From the NCBI RefSeq assembly GCF_014203795.1, contig NZ_JACHJU010000002.1:744001-808000 (forward strand): 64,000 nucleotides of DNA. The letters run 5' to 3'. A program made the position numbers and the translations under genes. The notes under the pieces were generated by a model. The model saw nothing but the letters and a program-made list of their open reading frames with translations, did not search any database and was not told where the DNA came from. Source of the DNA: Streptosporangium album. Its GTDB lineage: Bacteria; Actinomycetota; Actinomycetes; Streptosporangiales; Streptosporangiaceae. Positions within the stretch are counted from its first letter, which is position 1. Every line of letters starts with the position of its first letter. Positions 23,821 through 33,884 of this stretch are shown here, one piece after another.

Positions 23821-24957
23821 TCACAACCTTACTCCCGCATCTTCGCGGATCTTCTTCACCATGTCAGGAAGAACGGTGAGGAAGCGGTCGACATCCGCCG
23901 AGGACGTGCCCTGGGGCAGCGACACCCGGACGTTCCCGTGGGTGAGGACGCCCATGGCCTCCAGAACGTGCGACGGGCGGAGCGTGCTCGCCGTACACGA
24001 ACTGCCGGAGGATATGGCGAATCCCGCCTTGTCCAGCTCCGTCAGCAGAGCCTCCCCCTCTACGTAAAGACACGAAAAGGTGACAATGTGCGGGGCTCGC
24101 GCGACGGGGTCGCCGATGACCTCGACGTCCGGGACGAGCCGGGGCACCTCCGCCCTGATCCGGTCCACGAGCTCCGACAGCCGCGCCGACTCCCGCGCCG
24201 ACTCGGCCGTCATGGCGCGCAACGCGGTGGCGGCCGCGACGATCGCCGGGACGTTCTCGAAGCCGGGTACCCGGCGCTGCTCCCGGTCGTCCTCGGGGAG
24301 CGGGCTGCGCCAGCGGGTGCCCTTGCGGACCACCAGCACGCCGACTCCCGCGGGCCCGCCCCACTTGTGCGCGCTCGCCGTCAGGACCGACCACCCGCCC
24401 GGCAGCGGCATCCGGCCCACGGTCTGCGCCGCGTCCACCAGCAGCGGCACACCCGCCTCGGCGCACAGGGCCGCGGCCTCGGTGACCGGCTGGACGGTTC
24501 CGACCTCGTGGTTGGCGCTCTGCAGGCACGCCAGGGCCGTGCCCTGGGTGAGGACCGCCTCCCCGAAGGCCGCCAGGTCCACCACGCCGGTACGGCCGAC
24601 GCCGACCGTCTCGACCGAACCGCCGGTGCGCTCGTGGACCCCGGCGGCGTGCAACACGCTGGAGTGCTCCACCGCCGACGCCACCAGGCGGCGCCCGGCG
24701 CGGCGCCGTCCGTGCAGGGCGCCCAGCACGCCCAGATGCACGGCCTGAGTCCCCGAGGCGGTGAAGGAGACCTCGTCGGGCCGGACGCCGAGAACTTCGG
24801 CGACCTCGGTCCGCGCCTGTTCCAGTAACATCCTTGCCCGGCGGGCGGGGCCGTACAGTCTTGCCGGGTCGGCCCAGCCGACGTCGAGCGCCGCGATCAG
24901 AGCCTCGCGTGCCTGAGGGTGCAGCGGCTCGGTGGAGGCCGCGTCGAAGTACGCCAC
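23821..24957 (-). CDS. Cysteine desulfurase, class V aminotransferase fold
   Basis: PLP enzyme of 378 residues that mobilises sulfur from cysteine. The PLP lysine is K198 in ASAHKWGGP, ANHEVGTVQP and DAAQTVGRMP are cofactor-contact motifs, and the persulfide cysteine C321 lies in SSGSSCTAS. It starts MAYFDAASTEPLHPQARE, typical of the IscS/NifS-like group in actinomycetes. Co-directional with tusA. It may supply tRNA thiolation, Fe-S assembly (erpA is nearby) or molybdopterin; the context does not decide. Confidence 0.93.
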   Translation of the reverse strand: MAYFDAASTEPLHPQAREALIAALDVGWADPARLYGPARRARMLLEQARTEVAEVLGVRPDEVSFTASGTQAVHLGVLGALHGRRRAGRRLVASAVEHSSVLHAAGVHERTGGSVETVGVGRTGVVDLAAFGEAVLTQGTALACLQSANHEVGTVQPVTEAAALCAEAGVPLLVDAAQTVGRMPLPGGWSVLTASAHKWGGPAGVGVLVVRKGTRWRSPLPEDDREQRRVPGFENVPAIVAAATALRAMTAESARESARLSELVDRIRAEVPRLVPDVEVIGDPVARAPHIVTFSCLYVEGEALLTELDKAGFAISSGSSCTASTLRPSHVLEAMGVLTHGNVRVSLPQGTSSADVDRFLTVLPDMVKKIREDAGVRL

Positions 24958-25125
24958 TCCTCAATCGTCGCACCAAGTGCGACGCAGGCGGGGGCTGCGC
25001 GGGGGGGCGAGGGCAGTCCGCGCTAGTGTGTCCCCCAGCGTAAAGCTGTGAACTACATGTTGTAAGCACGAATAAACGACCGCTCAGGAGCGACTCCTGG
25101 GCTTCATCTGTGGGGTAGGCGATCC

Positions 25126-25923
25126 GTGAGTCCGACCCGCCGTTCTGCACGGCGTCCGTTGGCCCGCCGCCGGGTGCCACGCGCTGCCGCTCTGGCGCTG
25201 CTGCTGGTGTCCGCGACGGCGTGTAGTGCCGAAGACTGGTCCCGGGGTGGCTTGCCCGGCGGCATCACCAAGCAGGCCGAGACCGTCCAGAATCTCTGGA
25301 ACGGATCCTGGATCGCCGCTCTCGCCACCGGTGTGGTCGTGTGGGGCCTGATCCTGTGGTCCGTTGCCTTCCACCGCAAGAAGAAGCACTCGAAGGATGA
25401 GCTGCCGCCTCAGGTGCGCTACAACCTCCCCATCGAGATCCTCTACACGGTGGTGCCGATCATCATGGTCGGCGTGTTCTTCTTCTTCACCGCGCGTGAC
25501 CAGAACTACGTCAACGCGGTGTCCGGCCAGGCTCCCGTGAAGGTCAAGGTCGAGGGGTTCCAGTGGAGCTGGCGCTTCACGACGGACTACAACGGCAAGC
25601 AGGTCGAAGTCATCGGCAGGCCCGCCGGCGACTACACCAAGGGTCCGCAGCTGGTGCTCCCGGTGAATCAGAAGGTCGAGTTCGACCTCGTCTCCCCGGA
25701 CGTCATCCACTCCTTCTGGGTCCCGGCCTTCCATTTCAAGCGCGACGTGATCCCGGGTGTCGAGAACAAGTTCGAGGTCGACACGCTGGACAAACCCGCC
25801 GTCTACGCCGGCCGGTGCGCCGAGCTCTGCGGCGTGGACCACAGCCGGATGCTCTTCAACGTGAAGCTCGTGCCGCAGGCCGAGTTCGATCAGTACATCG
25901 CTAGCCAGGCGGGTGCCCAGTGA
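25126..25923 (+). CDS. ctaC: Cytochrome c oxidase subunit II
   Basis: CuA-bearing subunit (265 residues) of the aa3 oxidase, located at the outer face of the membrane. An Arg-rich N-terminus leads to a lipobox-like ATAC (cysteine near residue 28), then two membrane helices (about 60-82 and 105-125). The cupredoxin domain has the CuA motif [12 protein letters not shown] with an upstream HSFWVPAF histidine. GTG start at 25126. It overlaps ctaD by GTGA. Confidence 0.96.
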   Translation: MSPTRRSARRPLARRRVPRAAALALLLVSATACSAEDWSRGGLPGGITKQAETVQNLWNGSWIAALATGVVVWGLILWSVAFHRKKKHSKDELPPQVRYNLPIEILYTVVPIIMVGVFFFFTARDQNYVNAVSGQAPVKVKVEGFQWSWRFTTDYNGKQVEVIGRPAGDYTKGPQLVLPVNQKVEFDLVSPDVIHSFWVPAFHFKRDVIPGVENKFEVDTLDKPAVYAGRCAELCGVDHSRMLFNVKLVPQAEFDQYIASQAGAQ

Positions 25924-27581
25924 CCGCACTTAACGAGCCCGTCGCCATCGCGCCGGTGCCGTCCTCCAAGGGTTCGATCATCGCGAAGTGGACCTCGTCC
26001 ACCGACCACAAGATCATCGGACATCTCTACCTGATCACCTCGTTCGTCTTCTTCCTGATCGGCGGCGTCATGGCGCTGATCATGCGAGCCGAGCTGGCCC
26101 AGCCGGGCCTGCAGCTCACCAGCAACGAGCAGTTCAACCAGCTGTTCACCATGCACGGCACGGTCATGCTGCTCATGTTCGCGACGCCGCTGTTCGCCGG
26201 CTTCGCCAACGAGCTCATGCCGCTGCAGATCGGCGCGCCCGACGTGGCGTTCCCCCGGCTGAACATGGTCAGCTACTGGCTCTTCACCTTCGGCAGCACC
26301 ATCGCCCTGTCGGGTTTCATCACCCCGGGCGGCGCGGCCAGCTTCGGCTGGTTCGCCTACACCCCGCTGTCGAACGCGATCAGCTCGCCCGGCGTCGGCG
26401 GTGACCTGTGGATCGTCGGCCTGACCATCAGCGGTCTGGGCACGATCCTCGGTTCGGTGAACTTCATCACCACGATCGTCTGCATGCGCGCACCCGGCAT
26501 GACCATGTTCCGGATGCCGTTGTTCACCTGGAACGTGCTGCTCACCTCGATCCTGGTGCTGATGGCCTTCCCGGTGCTCGCCGCCGCGCTGCTCGCCCTG
26601 GAGGCCGACCGCAAGCTCGGCACCCACATCTTCGACCCGGCCACCGGCGGCGCGCTGCTCTGGCAGCACCTGTTCTGGTTCTTCGGCCATCCCGAGGTCT
26701 ACATCATCGCGCTGCCGTTCTTCGGCATCGTGACCGAGATCCTGCCGGTCTTCAGCCGCAAGCCGCTGTTCGGCTACATCGGCCTCGTCGGCGCGACCAT
26801 CGCCATCGCGGGCCTGTCGATCACCGTCTGGGCGCACCACATGTTCCCGACCGGCCAGGTGCTGCTGCCGTTCTTCTCGTTCATGACCTTCCTCATCGCG
26901 GTCCCGACCGGGGTGAAGTTCTTCAACTGGATCGGCACGATGTGGCGGGGGCACCTGTCCTTCGAGTCGCCGATGCTGTTCTCGATCGGCTTCCTGGTCA
27001 CCTTCCTCTTCGGTGGCCTGACCGGCGTCATCCTGGCCTCGCCGCCGCTGGACTTCCAGGTGTCGGACTCCTACTTCGTCGTGGCCCACTTCCACTACGT
27101 CGTCTTCGGCACCGTGGTGTTCGCGATGTTCGCGGGCTTCTACTTCTGGTGGCCCAAGTTCACCGGCAAGATGCTCAACGACACCCTGGGCAAGGTGCAC
27201 TTCTGGACGCTGTTCATCGGCTTCCACACCACCTTCCTGGTCCAGCACTGGCTCGGCGCCCAGGGCTTCCCGCGCCGCTACGCCGACTACAGCCCGATCG
27301 ACGGCTTCACCGACCTGAACATGGTCTCCTCGGTCGGCGCCTTCCTGCTCGGTGCCTCCACGCTGCCGTTCCTCTACAACGTGTGGAAGACCCACAAGAC
27401 CGCGCCGAAGGTGACCGTGGACGACCCGTGGGGCTTCGGCAACTCCCTGGAGTGGGCGACCTCCTGCCCGCCGCCGCGGCACAACTTCACCTCGCTGCCG
27501 CGCATCCGGTCCGAGCGACCGGCGTTCGATCTCAAGCACCCGTACGCCACGTCCCCTCGTGAGCTGGAGGAGGTCCGATGA
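25920..27581 (+). CDS. ctaD: Cytochrome c oxidase subunit I
   Basis: Catalytic subunit, 553 residues, 12 membrane helices. Visible ligands: heme a histidine in FTMHGTVML, CuB/Tyr motif FGHPEVY, WAHHMF for CuB, and HFHYVVFG for heme a3/heme a. K-channel and D-channel residues appear in the usual places. Start GTG 25920 overlaps ctaC; the stop overlaps ctaF (ATGA), so the three are one translationally coupled unit. Confidence 0.97.
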   Translation: MTALNEPVAIAPVPSSKGSIIAKWTSSTDHKIIGHLYLITSFVFFLIGGVMALIMRAELAQPGLQLTSNEQFNQLFTMHGTVMLLMFATPLFAGFANELMPLQIGAPDVAFPRLNMVSYWLFTFGSTIALSGFITPGGAASFGWFAYTPLSNAISSPGVGGDLWIVGLTISGLGTILGSVNFITTIVCMRAPGMTMFRMPLFTWNVLLTSILVLMAFPVLAAALLALEADRKLGTHIFDPATGGALLWQHLFWFFGHPEVYIIALPFFGIVTEILPVFSRKPLFGYIGLVGATIAIAGLSITVWAHHMFPTGQVLLPFFSFMTFLIAVPTGVKFFNWIGTMWRGHLSFESPMLFSIGFLVTFLFGGLTGVILASPPLDFQVSDSYFVVAHFHYVVFGTVVFAMFAGFYFWWPKFTGKMLNDTLGKVHFWTLFIGFHTTFLVQHWLGAQGFPRRYADYSPIDGFTDLNMVSSVGAFLLGASTLPFLYNVWKTHKTAPKVTVDDPWGFGNSLEWATSCPPPRHNFTSLPRIRSERPAFDLKHPYATSPRELEEVR

Positions 27582-27973
27582 GGGTTCAGGGTTGGTTGTT
27601 CATCCTCTGCGGAGCCTTCTTCGCGGCGGTGGCCGTTGTCTACTGGTTCTGGTCCAGGGAACCGGTCGGCACGACGGCGATGGCCATCTCGGTGGGCTTC
27701 GCCTTCATGATCGGCTATTACCTCATGTACACCGCCCGCCGTATCGGCGCGCAGCCCGAGGACAACAAGCAGGGTGAGATCAGCGAAGGGGCCGGAGAGC
27801 TCGGCTTCTTCAGCCCGCACAGCTGGTGGCCGCTGTTCGTCTGCCTGGCCGTCTCGCTCACCGCGGTCGGCCTGGTCATCGGCTGGTGGCTCTTCATCAT
27901 CGGTGTCTTCGCGGTCATCATGAGCATGATCGGGTTCGTCTTCGAGTACTACCGGGGGCATTTCTCCCACTGA
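27578..27973 (+). CDS. ctaF: Actinobacterial cytochrome c oxidase subunit IV
   Basis: A 131-residue accessory subunit with four membrane helices (3-25, 31-50, 82-100, 104-124) and a conserved central [10 protein letters not shown] segment. This small subunit is specific to actinobacterial aa3 oxidases and is encoded directly after ctaD. A terminator follows 21 bases after the stop. Confidence 0.94.
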   Translation: MRVQGWLFILCGAFFAAVAVVYWFWSREPVGTTAMAISVGFAFMIGYYLMYTARRIGAQPEDNKQGEISEGAGELGFFSPHSWWPLFVCLAVSLTAVGLVIGWWLFIIGVFAVIMSMIGFVFEYYRGHFSH

Positions 27974-27994
27974 TCTCTGCCGACTTTCCACCAG

Positions 27995-28031
27995 AAAGCG
28001 GACCACGGAAAATTTCTGTGGTCCGCTTTTT
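27995..28031 (+). terminator. Rho-independent terminator of ctaCDF
   Basis: A 12-bp stem (AAAGCGGACCAC / GTGGTCCGCTTT) with an AT-rich loop ends in a T5 tract. Confidence 0.93.
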
Positions 28032-28130
28032 GGCGTTTGTTGACAGGTTAGGTCGGATGTCCTCCGTGGTGAACCGCTTACTCCGGGTAGTAACAGAATC
28101 AGTAGATCGGTCCGGGACGGGGGAGTTCAC

Positions 28131-29339
28131 GTGGGGCAGGCGATCCGTGGTTCAAGCCAGGGGGCCGGGTTGCTGGCTCTGGTGCTGGTGACCTCATGCG
28201 CGGCCGGCGGTGGCGCCGGCGCGCCGGTGACGGCGAGTTCCAAAGGCGTCGAGGGCGCCACCGTCACGGTGGCGCCCGCCGACAAGGCCGGCGGGGTGCC
28301 CACCGACGCGACCGTTCTCGTGGCGGCGGAGGGCGGGGTCCTGAAAAAGGTCACCGTGAGGGGCCCCAAGGGCTCGCTGCCGGGCGTGCTGAGCGCCGAC
28401 GGCACCCAGTGGCGGAGCCGGGGCACGGCGGCTCCTGGGACCTCCTACCAGGTCAGCGCGTCGGTGGCGAACCCGGCGGGAAAGATCACCGAGACCACCA
28501 CCTCCTTCTCCACCGTCAAGGCCGACAAGACCTTCACCATCGACAGCTTCATGCCGAGCAAGGACATGACGGGCCTCACCGTTGGCGTCGGCATGCCGAT
28601 CATGATCACTTTCGACCAGCCCATCACCGACCGCGTCTCCGTGGAGCGGAACCTGCTGGTCCACAGCTCCAAGCCGGTCTTCGGGGCGTGGCACTGGTTC
28701 GACGACAAGACGGTGCACTTCCGCCCCAGGCAGTTCTGGCCGGCCCACACCAAGGTCCGGGTCGAGGCCCGCCTGGCGGGCGTGCGCGGCGGCGCCGGCC
28801 TGTACGGCAAGCGGAATCAGGACATCAACTTCAAGATCGGCCGCTCCCAGATCACCCGGGGGAGCACCCAGTCCCACTACCTGATCGTCAAACGCGACGG
28901 CAAGAAGATCCGCGAGATGCCCATGAGCGCGGGACAGGGCGGCGACTGGAAGTACTACACCACCAGCGGCGTCCACCTGGCCATGTCCCGCGAGCCGGTC
29001 ACCATCATGACCTCGCCCGGCATCGGGCCGGGACAGTCGGGCTACTACCAGATGACCGTCTACAACACCGTCAGGATCTCCAACAGCGGGGAGTACATCC
29101 ACAGCGCCCCCTGGTCGACGGGCTCGCAGGGGTACGCCAACGTCAGCCACGGCTGCGTCAATGTGAGTCCCGAGAACGCCAGCTGGTTCATCGACAACAC
29201 CCTGATCGGCGACCCGATCATCATCACGGGCTCGCCCCGCAAGCTGGAGCCCACGAACGGCTGGGGGCACTGGCAGGAGAACTGGAAGCAGTGGCTCCAG
29301 TGGAGCAGTGTCAAGAACTTCACCACGGAATCCCGCTGA
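28131..29339 (+). CDS. L,D-transpeptidase lipoprotein with Ig-like domains
   Basis: A 402-residue exported peptidoglycan cross-linking enzyme forming 3-3 links. A lipoprotein signal peptide ends in LVTSC (C23). Two Ig-like domains cover about 45-260. The YkuD catalytic domain has HSAPWSTGSQG, then SHGCVNVS with nucleophile C342, and a Trp-rich C-terminal extension (GWGHWQENWKQWLQW). Architecture matches mycobacterial LdtMt2-type enzymes. GTG start with GGGGGAG upstream. It sits between the cta and qcr groups with its own terminator. Confidence 0.95.
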   Translation: MGQAIRGSSQGAGLLALVLVTSCAAGGGAGAPVTASSKGVEGATVTVAPADKAGGVPTDATVLVAAEGGVLKKVTVRGPKGSLPGVLSADGTQWRSRGTAAPGTSYQVSASVANPAGKITETTTSFSTVKADKTFTIDSFMPSKDMTGLTVGVGMPIMITFDQPITDRVSVERNLLVHSSKPVFGAWHWFDDKTVHFRPRQFWPAHTKVRVEARLAGVRGGAGLYGKRNQDINFKIGRSQITRGSTQSHYLIVKRDGKKIREMPMSAGQGGDWKYYTTSGVHLAMSREPVTIMTSPGIGPGQSGYYQMTVYNTVRISNSGEYIHSAPWSTGSQGYANVSHGCVNVSPENASWFIDNTLIGDPIIITGSPRKLEPTNGWGHWQENWKQWLQWSSVKNFTTESR

Positions 29340-29468
29340 CCGTCGGCCGGAGAATCCCGGGAGGGCTCCAGCGGGCTCTCCAGGAGGCCGTACGCCCCAT
29401 GAAGGGCGCCAGGCGCTTGCCGGCCGGATCGCACCCGCGGGCACGTCAGGGGCCGTCTCAGGGAAGCA

Positions 29469-29504
29469 ACGGGGCCCGGACACCTCGCGGTGTCCGGGCC
29501 CCGT
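29469..29504. terminator. Bidirectional hairpin between the transpeptidase gene and qcrB
   Basis: A perfect 15-bp stem (ACGGGGCCCGGACAC and complement) with a 6-base loop lies between convergent genes. No T-tract. Confidence 0.85.
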
Positions 29505-29521
29505 CCGTGGCGATCAGCGGA

Positions 29522-31159
29522 TCAGTGGGTGAGAGACCTGTCGTTCTCCGTGCCCGAGCCGACGGCCGCGTGCTCGTCGTGACCGTGGCCGTCGTCGAGC
29601 GGGATCTTCTCGCCGCCGTAGGCCTTGCTCAGCTTGGCGCGGAGCCTGCCCAGCGGGCCGCGCATCCCCTTGGAGGGGATGCCGTCGGTGTCCTCGTCGG
29701 TTCCGGCGATCATCGGGACGGCCGCCTTGCCCCGCATGTGAGCCGCGATGTCCTCGTTCGGCGGAACGTGGACCTCGATGTACTCGCCGGAGGGCAGGCG
29801 CTTGATGACACCGGACTCCACGCCGTGCCCGATCACCGCGGCGTCGCTGCGCTGCAGGCCCAGGCAGAACCGGTAGGTGACGAAGTAGGCCACCGCGGGG
29901 CCGAGGAAGATCAGCACCCGGCCGACGTAGGTCGTCCAGTTCAGCGAGACGTGGAAGAACGAGGCGATCTCGTCGTTCGCGCCCAGCAGCCACAGGATGC
30001 CGTAGAACGTGACCGCGGAGATGCCGATCGAGGTGCGGTGCGGGTTGTTGCGGGGGCGCTCGGCGATGTGGTGCTCGCTGCGGTCTCCGGTGACCCACTG
30101 CTCGATGAACGGATACAGGGCCAGGCCCGTCATGATGATGCCCATCGGGACCAGCGCCGGGATCAGCACGCTCATCGGCAGCGTGAAGCCCAGGACGTTG
30201 ATCTCCCATGCGGGCATCAGGCGGAGCGCGCCCTCCAGGAATCCCATGTAGAAGTCGGGCTGCGAACCCGCCGAGATGTCGGCCGGGGTGTAGGGGCCGA
30301 ACAGCCAGATCGGGTTGATCTGCGCGAAGGTGCCCAGCAGCGCGATGACGCCGAAGGTGAACATGAAGTACGCGCCGGCCTTGGCCATGAAGGCCGGGTA
30401 GAACGGGGCGCCCACCACGTTGCTGTTCGTGCGGCCCTTGCCCGGCATCTGCGTGTGCTTCTGCACCCACATCAGGATCATGTGGGCGGTGATGAGCGCC
30501 AGCAGGATGCCCGGGATGAGCAGGATGTGCAGCGAGTAGAACCGGGAGACCACGTCCTCGCCGGGATATTCGCCGCCGAAGAGGAAGAAGGTGATCCAGG
30601 TGCCGACCAGGGGCAGGGAGATCGCGACACCCTCGGTGATCCGCAGACCGGCGCCGGAGAGCAGGTCGTCGGGGAGGGAGTAGCCGGTCAGACCCTCGGC
30701 CAGGGCCAGGGTCAGCAGACCGACGCCGATCAGCCAGTTGAGCTCGCGCGGCTTGCGGTACGCACCGGTGAAGAACACTCGGAGCGCGTGCACCATCATG
30801 CCGGCGACGAACAGCAGGGCGGCCCAGTGGTGCATCTGCCGCATCAGCAGACCGCCGCGCACGTCGAAGCTGATGTGCAGCGACGAGGCGTAGGCCTCCG
30901 ACATCATGACGCCCTTGAGCGGCTCGTAGGAGCCGTCGTAGGCGACGTGACCCATGCTGGGCTTGAAGAAGAAGGTCAGGAAGGTGCCGGTCAGCAGCAG
31001 GACGATGAACGAGTACAGCGCGATCTCGCCCAGCAGGAACGACCAGTGGTCGGGGAAGACCTTGCGCAGGTTGCGCTTGAGGAAGGTTCCCGCGCCGATG
31101 CGGTCGTCGATGAAGCTGCTCGCGCCCGCTATGGGCTTCGGGACGGTTCCGGTGCTCAT
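29522..31159 (-). CDS. qcrB: Cytochrome bc complex cytochrome b subunit
   Basis: Quinol-oxidising subunit (545 residues) carrying two b hemes. MRQMHHWAALLFVAGMMVHALRV (split here as MHHWAALLF and MMVHALRVF) and SLHILLIPG / LITAHMILMW contain the paired heme histidines. A long cytosolic C-terminal extension (about 420-545, rich in charged residues, ending HGHDEHAAVG) is typical of actinobacterial QcrB. It overlaps qcrA by ATGA. Confidence 0.97.
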   Translation of the reverse strand: MSTGTVPKPIAGASSFIDDRIGAGTFLKRNLRKVFPDHWSFLLGEIALYSFIVLLLTGTFLTFFFKPSMGHVAYDGSYEPLKGVMMSEAYASSLHISFDVRGGLLMRQMHHWAALLFVAGMMVHALRVFFTGAYRKPRELNWLIGVGLLTLALAEGLTGYSLPDDLLSGAGLRITEGVAISLPLVGTWITFFLFGGEYPGEDVVSRFYSLHILLIPGILLALITAHMILMWVQKHTQMPGKGRTNSNVVGAPFYPAFMAKAGAYFMFTFGVIALLGTFAQINPIWLFGPYTPADISAGSQPDFYMGFLEGALRLMPAWEINVLGFTLPMSVLIPALVPMGIIMTGLALYPFIEQWVTGDRSEHHIAERPRNNPHRTSIGISAVTFYGILWLLGANDEIASFFHVSLNWTTYVGRVLIFLGPAVAYFVTYRFCLGLQRSDAAVIGHGVESGVIKRLPSGEYIEVHVPPNEDIAAHMRGKAAVPMIAGTDEDTDGIPSKGMRGPLGRLRAKLSKAYGGEKIPLDDGHGHDEHAAVGSGTENDRSLTH

Positions 31160-32265
31160 GCGTGGCCTCCGTTCTCACGGACCTCGGCCTCAGCGTCGCC
31201 GCGTTCCCAGAAACTGGGCCCGGGTGGGACGGCGAAGTCCGCCGTGGCGACGAGGTAGCCCTCGCTGTCCACGGCGATGGGCAGCTGCGGCAGAGGCCGG
31301 GCGGCCGGACCGAAGATGACCTTGGCGCCGTCGGCGGCGTCGAAGGTGGACTGGTGGCACGGGCAGAGGATGTGGTGCGTGCTCTGCTCGTACAGGGCCG
31401 CGGGGCAGCCGACGTGCGTGCAGATCTTGGAGTACGCCACGATGCCGTCGTGCGTCCAGTTCAGGTTCGTTCCGGACTTGATCTCTTCCGGGCGGAATTT
31501 GATCAGGATCAGTGTGGCCTTGGCCAGTGCGTTCAGGTCGTGCTCGTAGCCTTCGGGCACAACCGACAGGATGCCGCCGGGGGAGTTGAAGTCCGCCGCC
31601 CGGATCGGCGCGCCGGTCCCTTCGACGACGAGCTTACGGGGCTTGCCGTCCTTGGTCTTCTCGCCCCAGACGGTGTGCCTGAGCTTGCTCGGGAAGTTGG
31701 CGTAGGCCGGGCCGAGGTCGCGCAGCAGGACCAGCGGGGCCAGGCCCAGCGGGGCCGCGGCCAGCAGCAGCGTACGGCGGAGCAGCGGCCGCTTGATGAT
31801 GCCGCTCTCCGCCACACCCTGGGTGAAGGTCTCGGCGACGTATTCCCGGGTCGAGCCGTCGGAGGCCATCTCATGGCGCTCCTGGACCAGCTTGTACTTC
31901 GGCATGATCATCCGGACCCAGACCACGATGCCCGCGGCCAGTGTGAGCAGCGCCACCGTGAGCGCGCCACCGAGGGCCAGGGTGGAGACCTTGGTCTTCT
32001 CGACGTCGCCGACCTGGAACACCACGTAGGCGACGATGAAGCCGATGCCCGCGATGAGGGCGACGGTGAAGCACAGGGCGGCGATCTTCTCGCCCTTCTT
32101 CGCCGTCGCCTCGTCCTGCAGGGTCACGCCGGGAACGTCGTAGTCCTCGGAGCGCTGCTCCGCCGCGCCCAGCAGGGGCGTGCCCGTCGCGGATGAGGGG
32201 GTGCCGATGACGCGCTTGGGCACGCGTCCCTCGGGCTGCTCGATGTCGTGATTGCTGTCAGTCAT
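31156..32265 (-). CDS. qcrA: Rieske iron-sulfur subunit of the bc complex
   Basis: A 369-residue protein with three membrane helices (about 62-85, 95-117, 165-185), unlike the single-helix Rieske proteins of proteobacteria. The C-terminal [2Fe-2S] domain has CTHVGC and CPCHQSTFD, giving two Cys and two His ligands. It overlaps qcrC and qcrB at 4-base junctions, so the three are translationally coupled. Confidence 0.97.
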   Translation of the reverse strand: MTDSNHDIEQPEGRVPKRVIGTPSSATGTPLLGAAEQRSEDYDVPGVTLQDEATAKKGEKIAALCFTVALIAGIGFIVAYVVFQVGDVEKTKVSTLALGGALTVALLTLAAGIVVWVRMIMPKYKLVQERHEMASDGSTREYVAETFTQGVAESGIIKRPLLRRTLLLAAAPLGLAPLVLLRDLGPAYANFPSKLRHTVWGEKTKDGKPRKLVVEGTGAPIRAADFNSPGGILSVVPEGYEHDLNALAKATLILIKFRPEEIKSGTNLNWTHDGIVAYSKICTHVGCPAALYEQSTHHILCPCHQSTFDAADGAKVIFGPAARPLPQLPIAVDSEGYLVATADFAVPPGPSFWERGDAEAEVRENGGHA

Positions 32266-33074
32266 TGATGGGCCTGTCGCTTCTTCGCGGTGATCCAGAT
32301 GGCGGCCAGGGCGAGCAGGCTGATGCCCGCGATCCAGGCCACCAGGCCCTCGGTTACCGGGCCGATGCGGCCGAGACCTGCGCCGCCGGGGTTGGGCTCC
32401 TCACGCACGCCCACGATGTAGGAGATCATGTCCCGCTTCTGCTCGGGAGTGATGATGCTGTCGTTGAACACCGGCATCGCCTGCGGGCCGGTGATCATGG
32501 CCTCGTAGATCTGCGTCGGGGTGGAGTCGTGGAGCGGCGGAGCGTACTTGCCCTGGGTCAGGGCGCCGCCCGAGCCGACGAAGTTGTGGCACTGGATGCA
32601 GTTCGCACGGAACAGCTCGCCGCCCTTCGCCTTGTTGCCCTTCGCGGGGTCGACCTGCTCCTGCGAGGGAACGGTCGGGCCGCCGCCGAGGGACTGGATG
32701 TAGGCCCCGAGCTGCCGGACGGTCTCTTCGTTGACCCACGGCGCCGGAGGCTTGCGCGGGGCCTGGGAGCCGGGGTTGGCCATGGGCATGCGGCCGCTGC
32801 TGACCTGGAAGTCCACGGCCGCCGCGCCGACGCCGATGAGCGACGGGCCCTGCGCGGTGCCCTCGGCGTTGAGGCCGTGGCAGCTGGCGCAGCTCGTCTC
32901 GAAGAGTTTCTTGCCCTGCGCGACGTCGTCTGCCCTGCCGGAGGCGATGGCCGCGTCAGCGCGCTCGCTCGGCGGGGCGACGAGGGTGTAGAACCCTCCG
33001 ACCAGCGCGAGGGCCAAGAGCAGGACGGCGTATCTCGCGAGGGGATGCCGCCGCCTAGCGGTGATCCTGTTCAC
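32262..33074 (-). CDS. qcrC: Diheme cytochrome c subunit of the bc complex
   Basis: An exported 270-residue protein with two CxxCH heme sites (CASCHG and CIQCHN), an N-terminal signal-anchor helix (about 13-33) and a C-terminal membrane helix. It passes electrons directly to the aa3 oxidase, replacing soluble cytochrome c in the actinobacterial bcc-aa3 supercomplex. GTG 33074 is preferred because GGGGA lies 5 bases upstream; the frame is open to ATG 33104, which would overlap ctaE. Confidence 0.95.
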   Translation of the reverse strand: MNRITARRRHPLARYAVLLLALALVGGFYTLVAPPSERADAAIASGRADDVAQGKKLFETSCASCHGLNAEGTAQGPSLIGVGAAAVDFQVSSGRMPMANPGSQAPRKPPAPWVNEETVRQLGAYIQSLGGGPTVPSQEQVDPAKGNKAKGGELFRANCIQCHNFVGSGGALTQGKYAPPLHDSTPTQIYEAMITGPQAMPVFNDSIITPEQKRDMISYIVGVREEPNPGGAGLGRIGPVTEGLVAWIAGISLLALAAIWITAKKRQAHQ

Positions 33075-33090
33075 TGAGATCCCCGATTCC

Positions 33091-33699
33091 TTAATGAATG
33101 CCATAGATGGTCACGAAAAGGCCGATCCAGACCACGTCCACGAAGTGCCAGTAGTAGGACACGACGATCGCGCTGGTCGCCTGCTCACGGGTGAAGCGCT
33201 TCGCGGCGTACGTGCGTCCCAGCATGAACAGGAACGCGATCAGTCCACCGGTCACGTGAAGGCCGTGGAAGCCCGTGGTCAGGTAGAACACCGAGTCGTA
33301 CGCGGAGTGCGACAGGGTGTGCCCCTCATGGGCCAGCTGGCTGTACTCGTACAGCTGGCCGCCGACGAACACGGCGCCCATCAGGAAGCTGACGATGTAC
33401 CAGAAGCGCAGCTTGGCGACCTGGCCCTTCTCGGCCGCCCACACGCCCATCTGGCAGGTCACACTCGACAGGACCAGGATGATTGTGTTGACCAGCGAGA
33501 ACTTGACGTTCAAATCGGCCTCGGGCCAGGGCAGGCCCTGGCCGAGGCTCACTGACCGGATGGTGAAGTACATCGCGAACAGCGCCGCGAAGAACATGAG
33601 CTCGGAGGACAGCCAGACGATCGTCCCGACGCTGACCAGATCGGGCCTGCGGGACGAATGTGCTGTCGTCGTCGTTGAGATTGCGGATGCTGTCGCCAC
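33091..33699 (-). CDS. ctaE: Cytochrome c oxidase subunit III
   Basis: A 202-residue, five-helix subunit III without the first two helices of mitochondrial forms; motifs include [24 protein letters not shown] and [17 protein letters not shown] 33699 is chosen; AATAAT lies 9 bases upstream and no ribosome site is well placed, so a leaderless transcript is likely. An in-frame ATG at 33738 is the alternative. First gene of ctaE-qcrCAB, the standard actinobacterial order. Confidence 0.94.
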   Translation of the reverse strand: MATASAISTTTTAHSSRRPDLVSVGTIVWLSSELMFFAALFAMYFTIRSVSLGQGLPWPEADLNVKFSLVNTIILVLSSVTCQMGVWAAEKGQVAKLRFWYIVSFLMGAVFVGGQLYEYSQLAHEGHTLSHSAYDSVFYLTTGFHGLHVTGGLIAFLFMLGRTYAAKRFTREQATSAIVVSYYWHFVDVVWIGLFVTIYGIH

Positions 33700-33884
33700 G
33701 CCAGCATTATTGCGGCTCTCCGGCTCGGGTCGCCGCACGACCCCCCACTAGCGGCCGCAAAGGTACATCCAAACCGGATATATGTGGCTTTTTTCTCGCC
33801 GATGCCTCCGGCCTGGGCCCTCGGGCCGGGTGACCGGTACCATCCCAGGTGACCATACATCGACAAGGGATAGTGAGCGCGACC

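Noticed and set aside
28196..31258. 1020-codon plus-strand frame across the transpeptidase and qcrB
   Set aside because: Out of frame with the transpeptidase and antisense to qcrB; composition is that of shadow translation.
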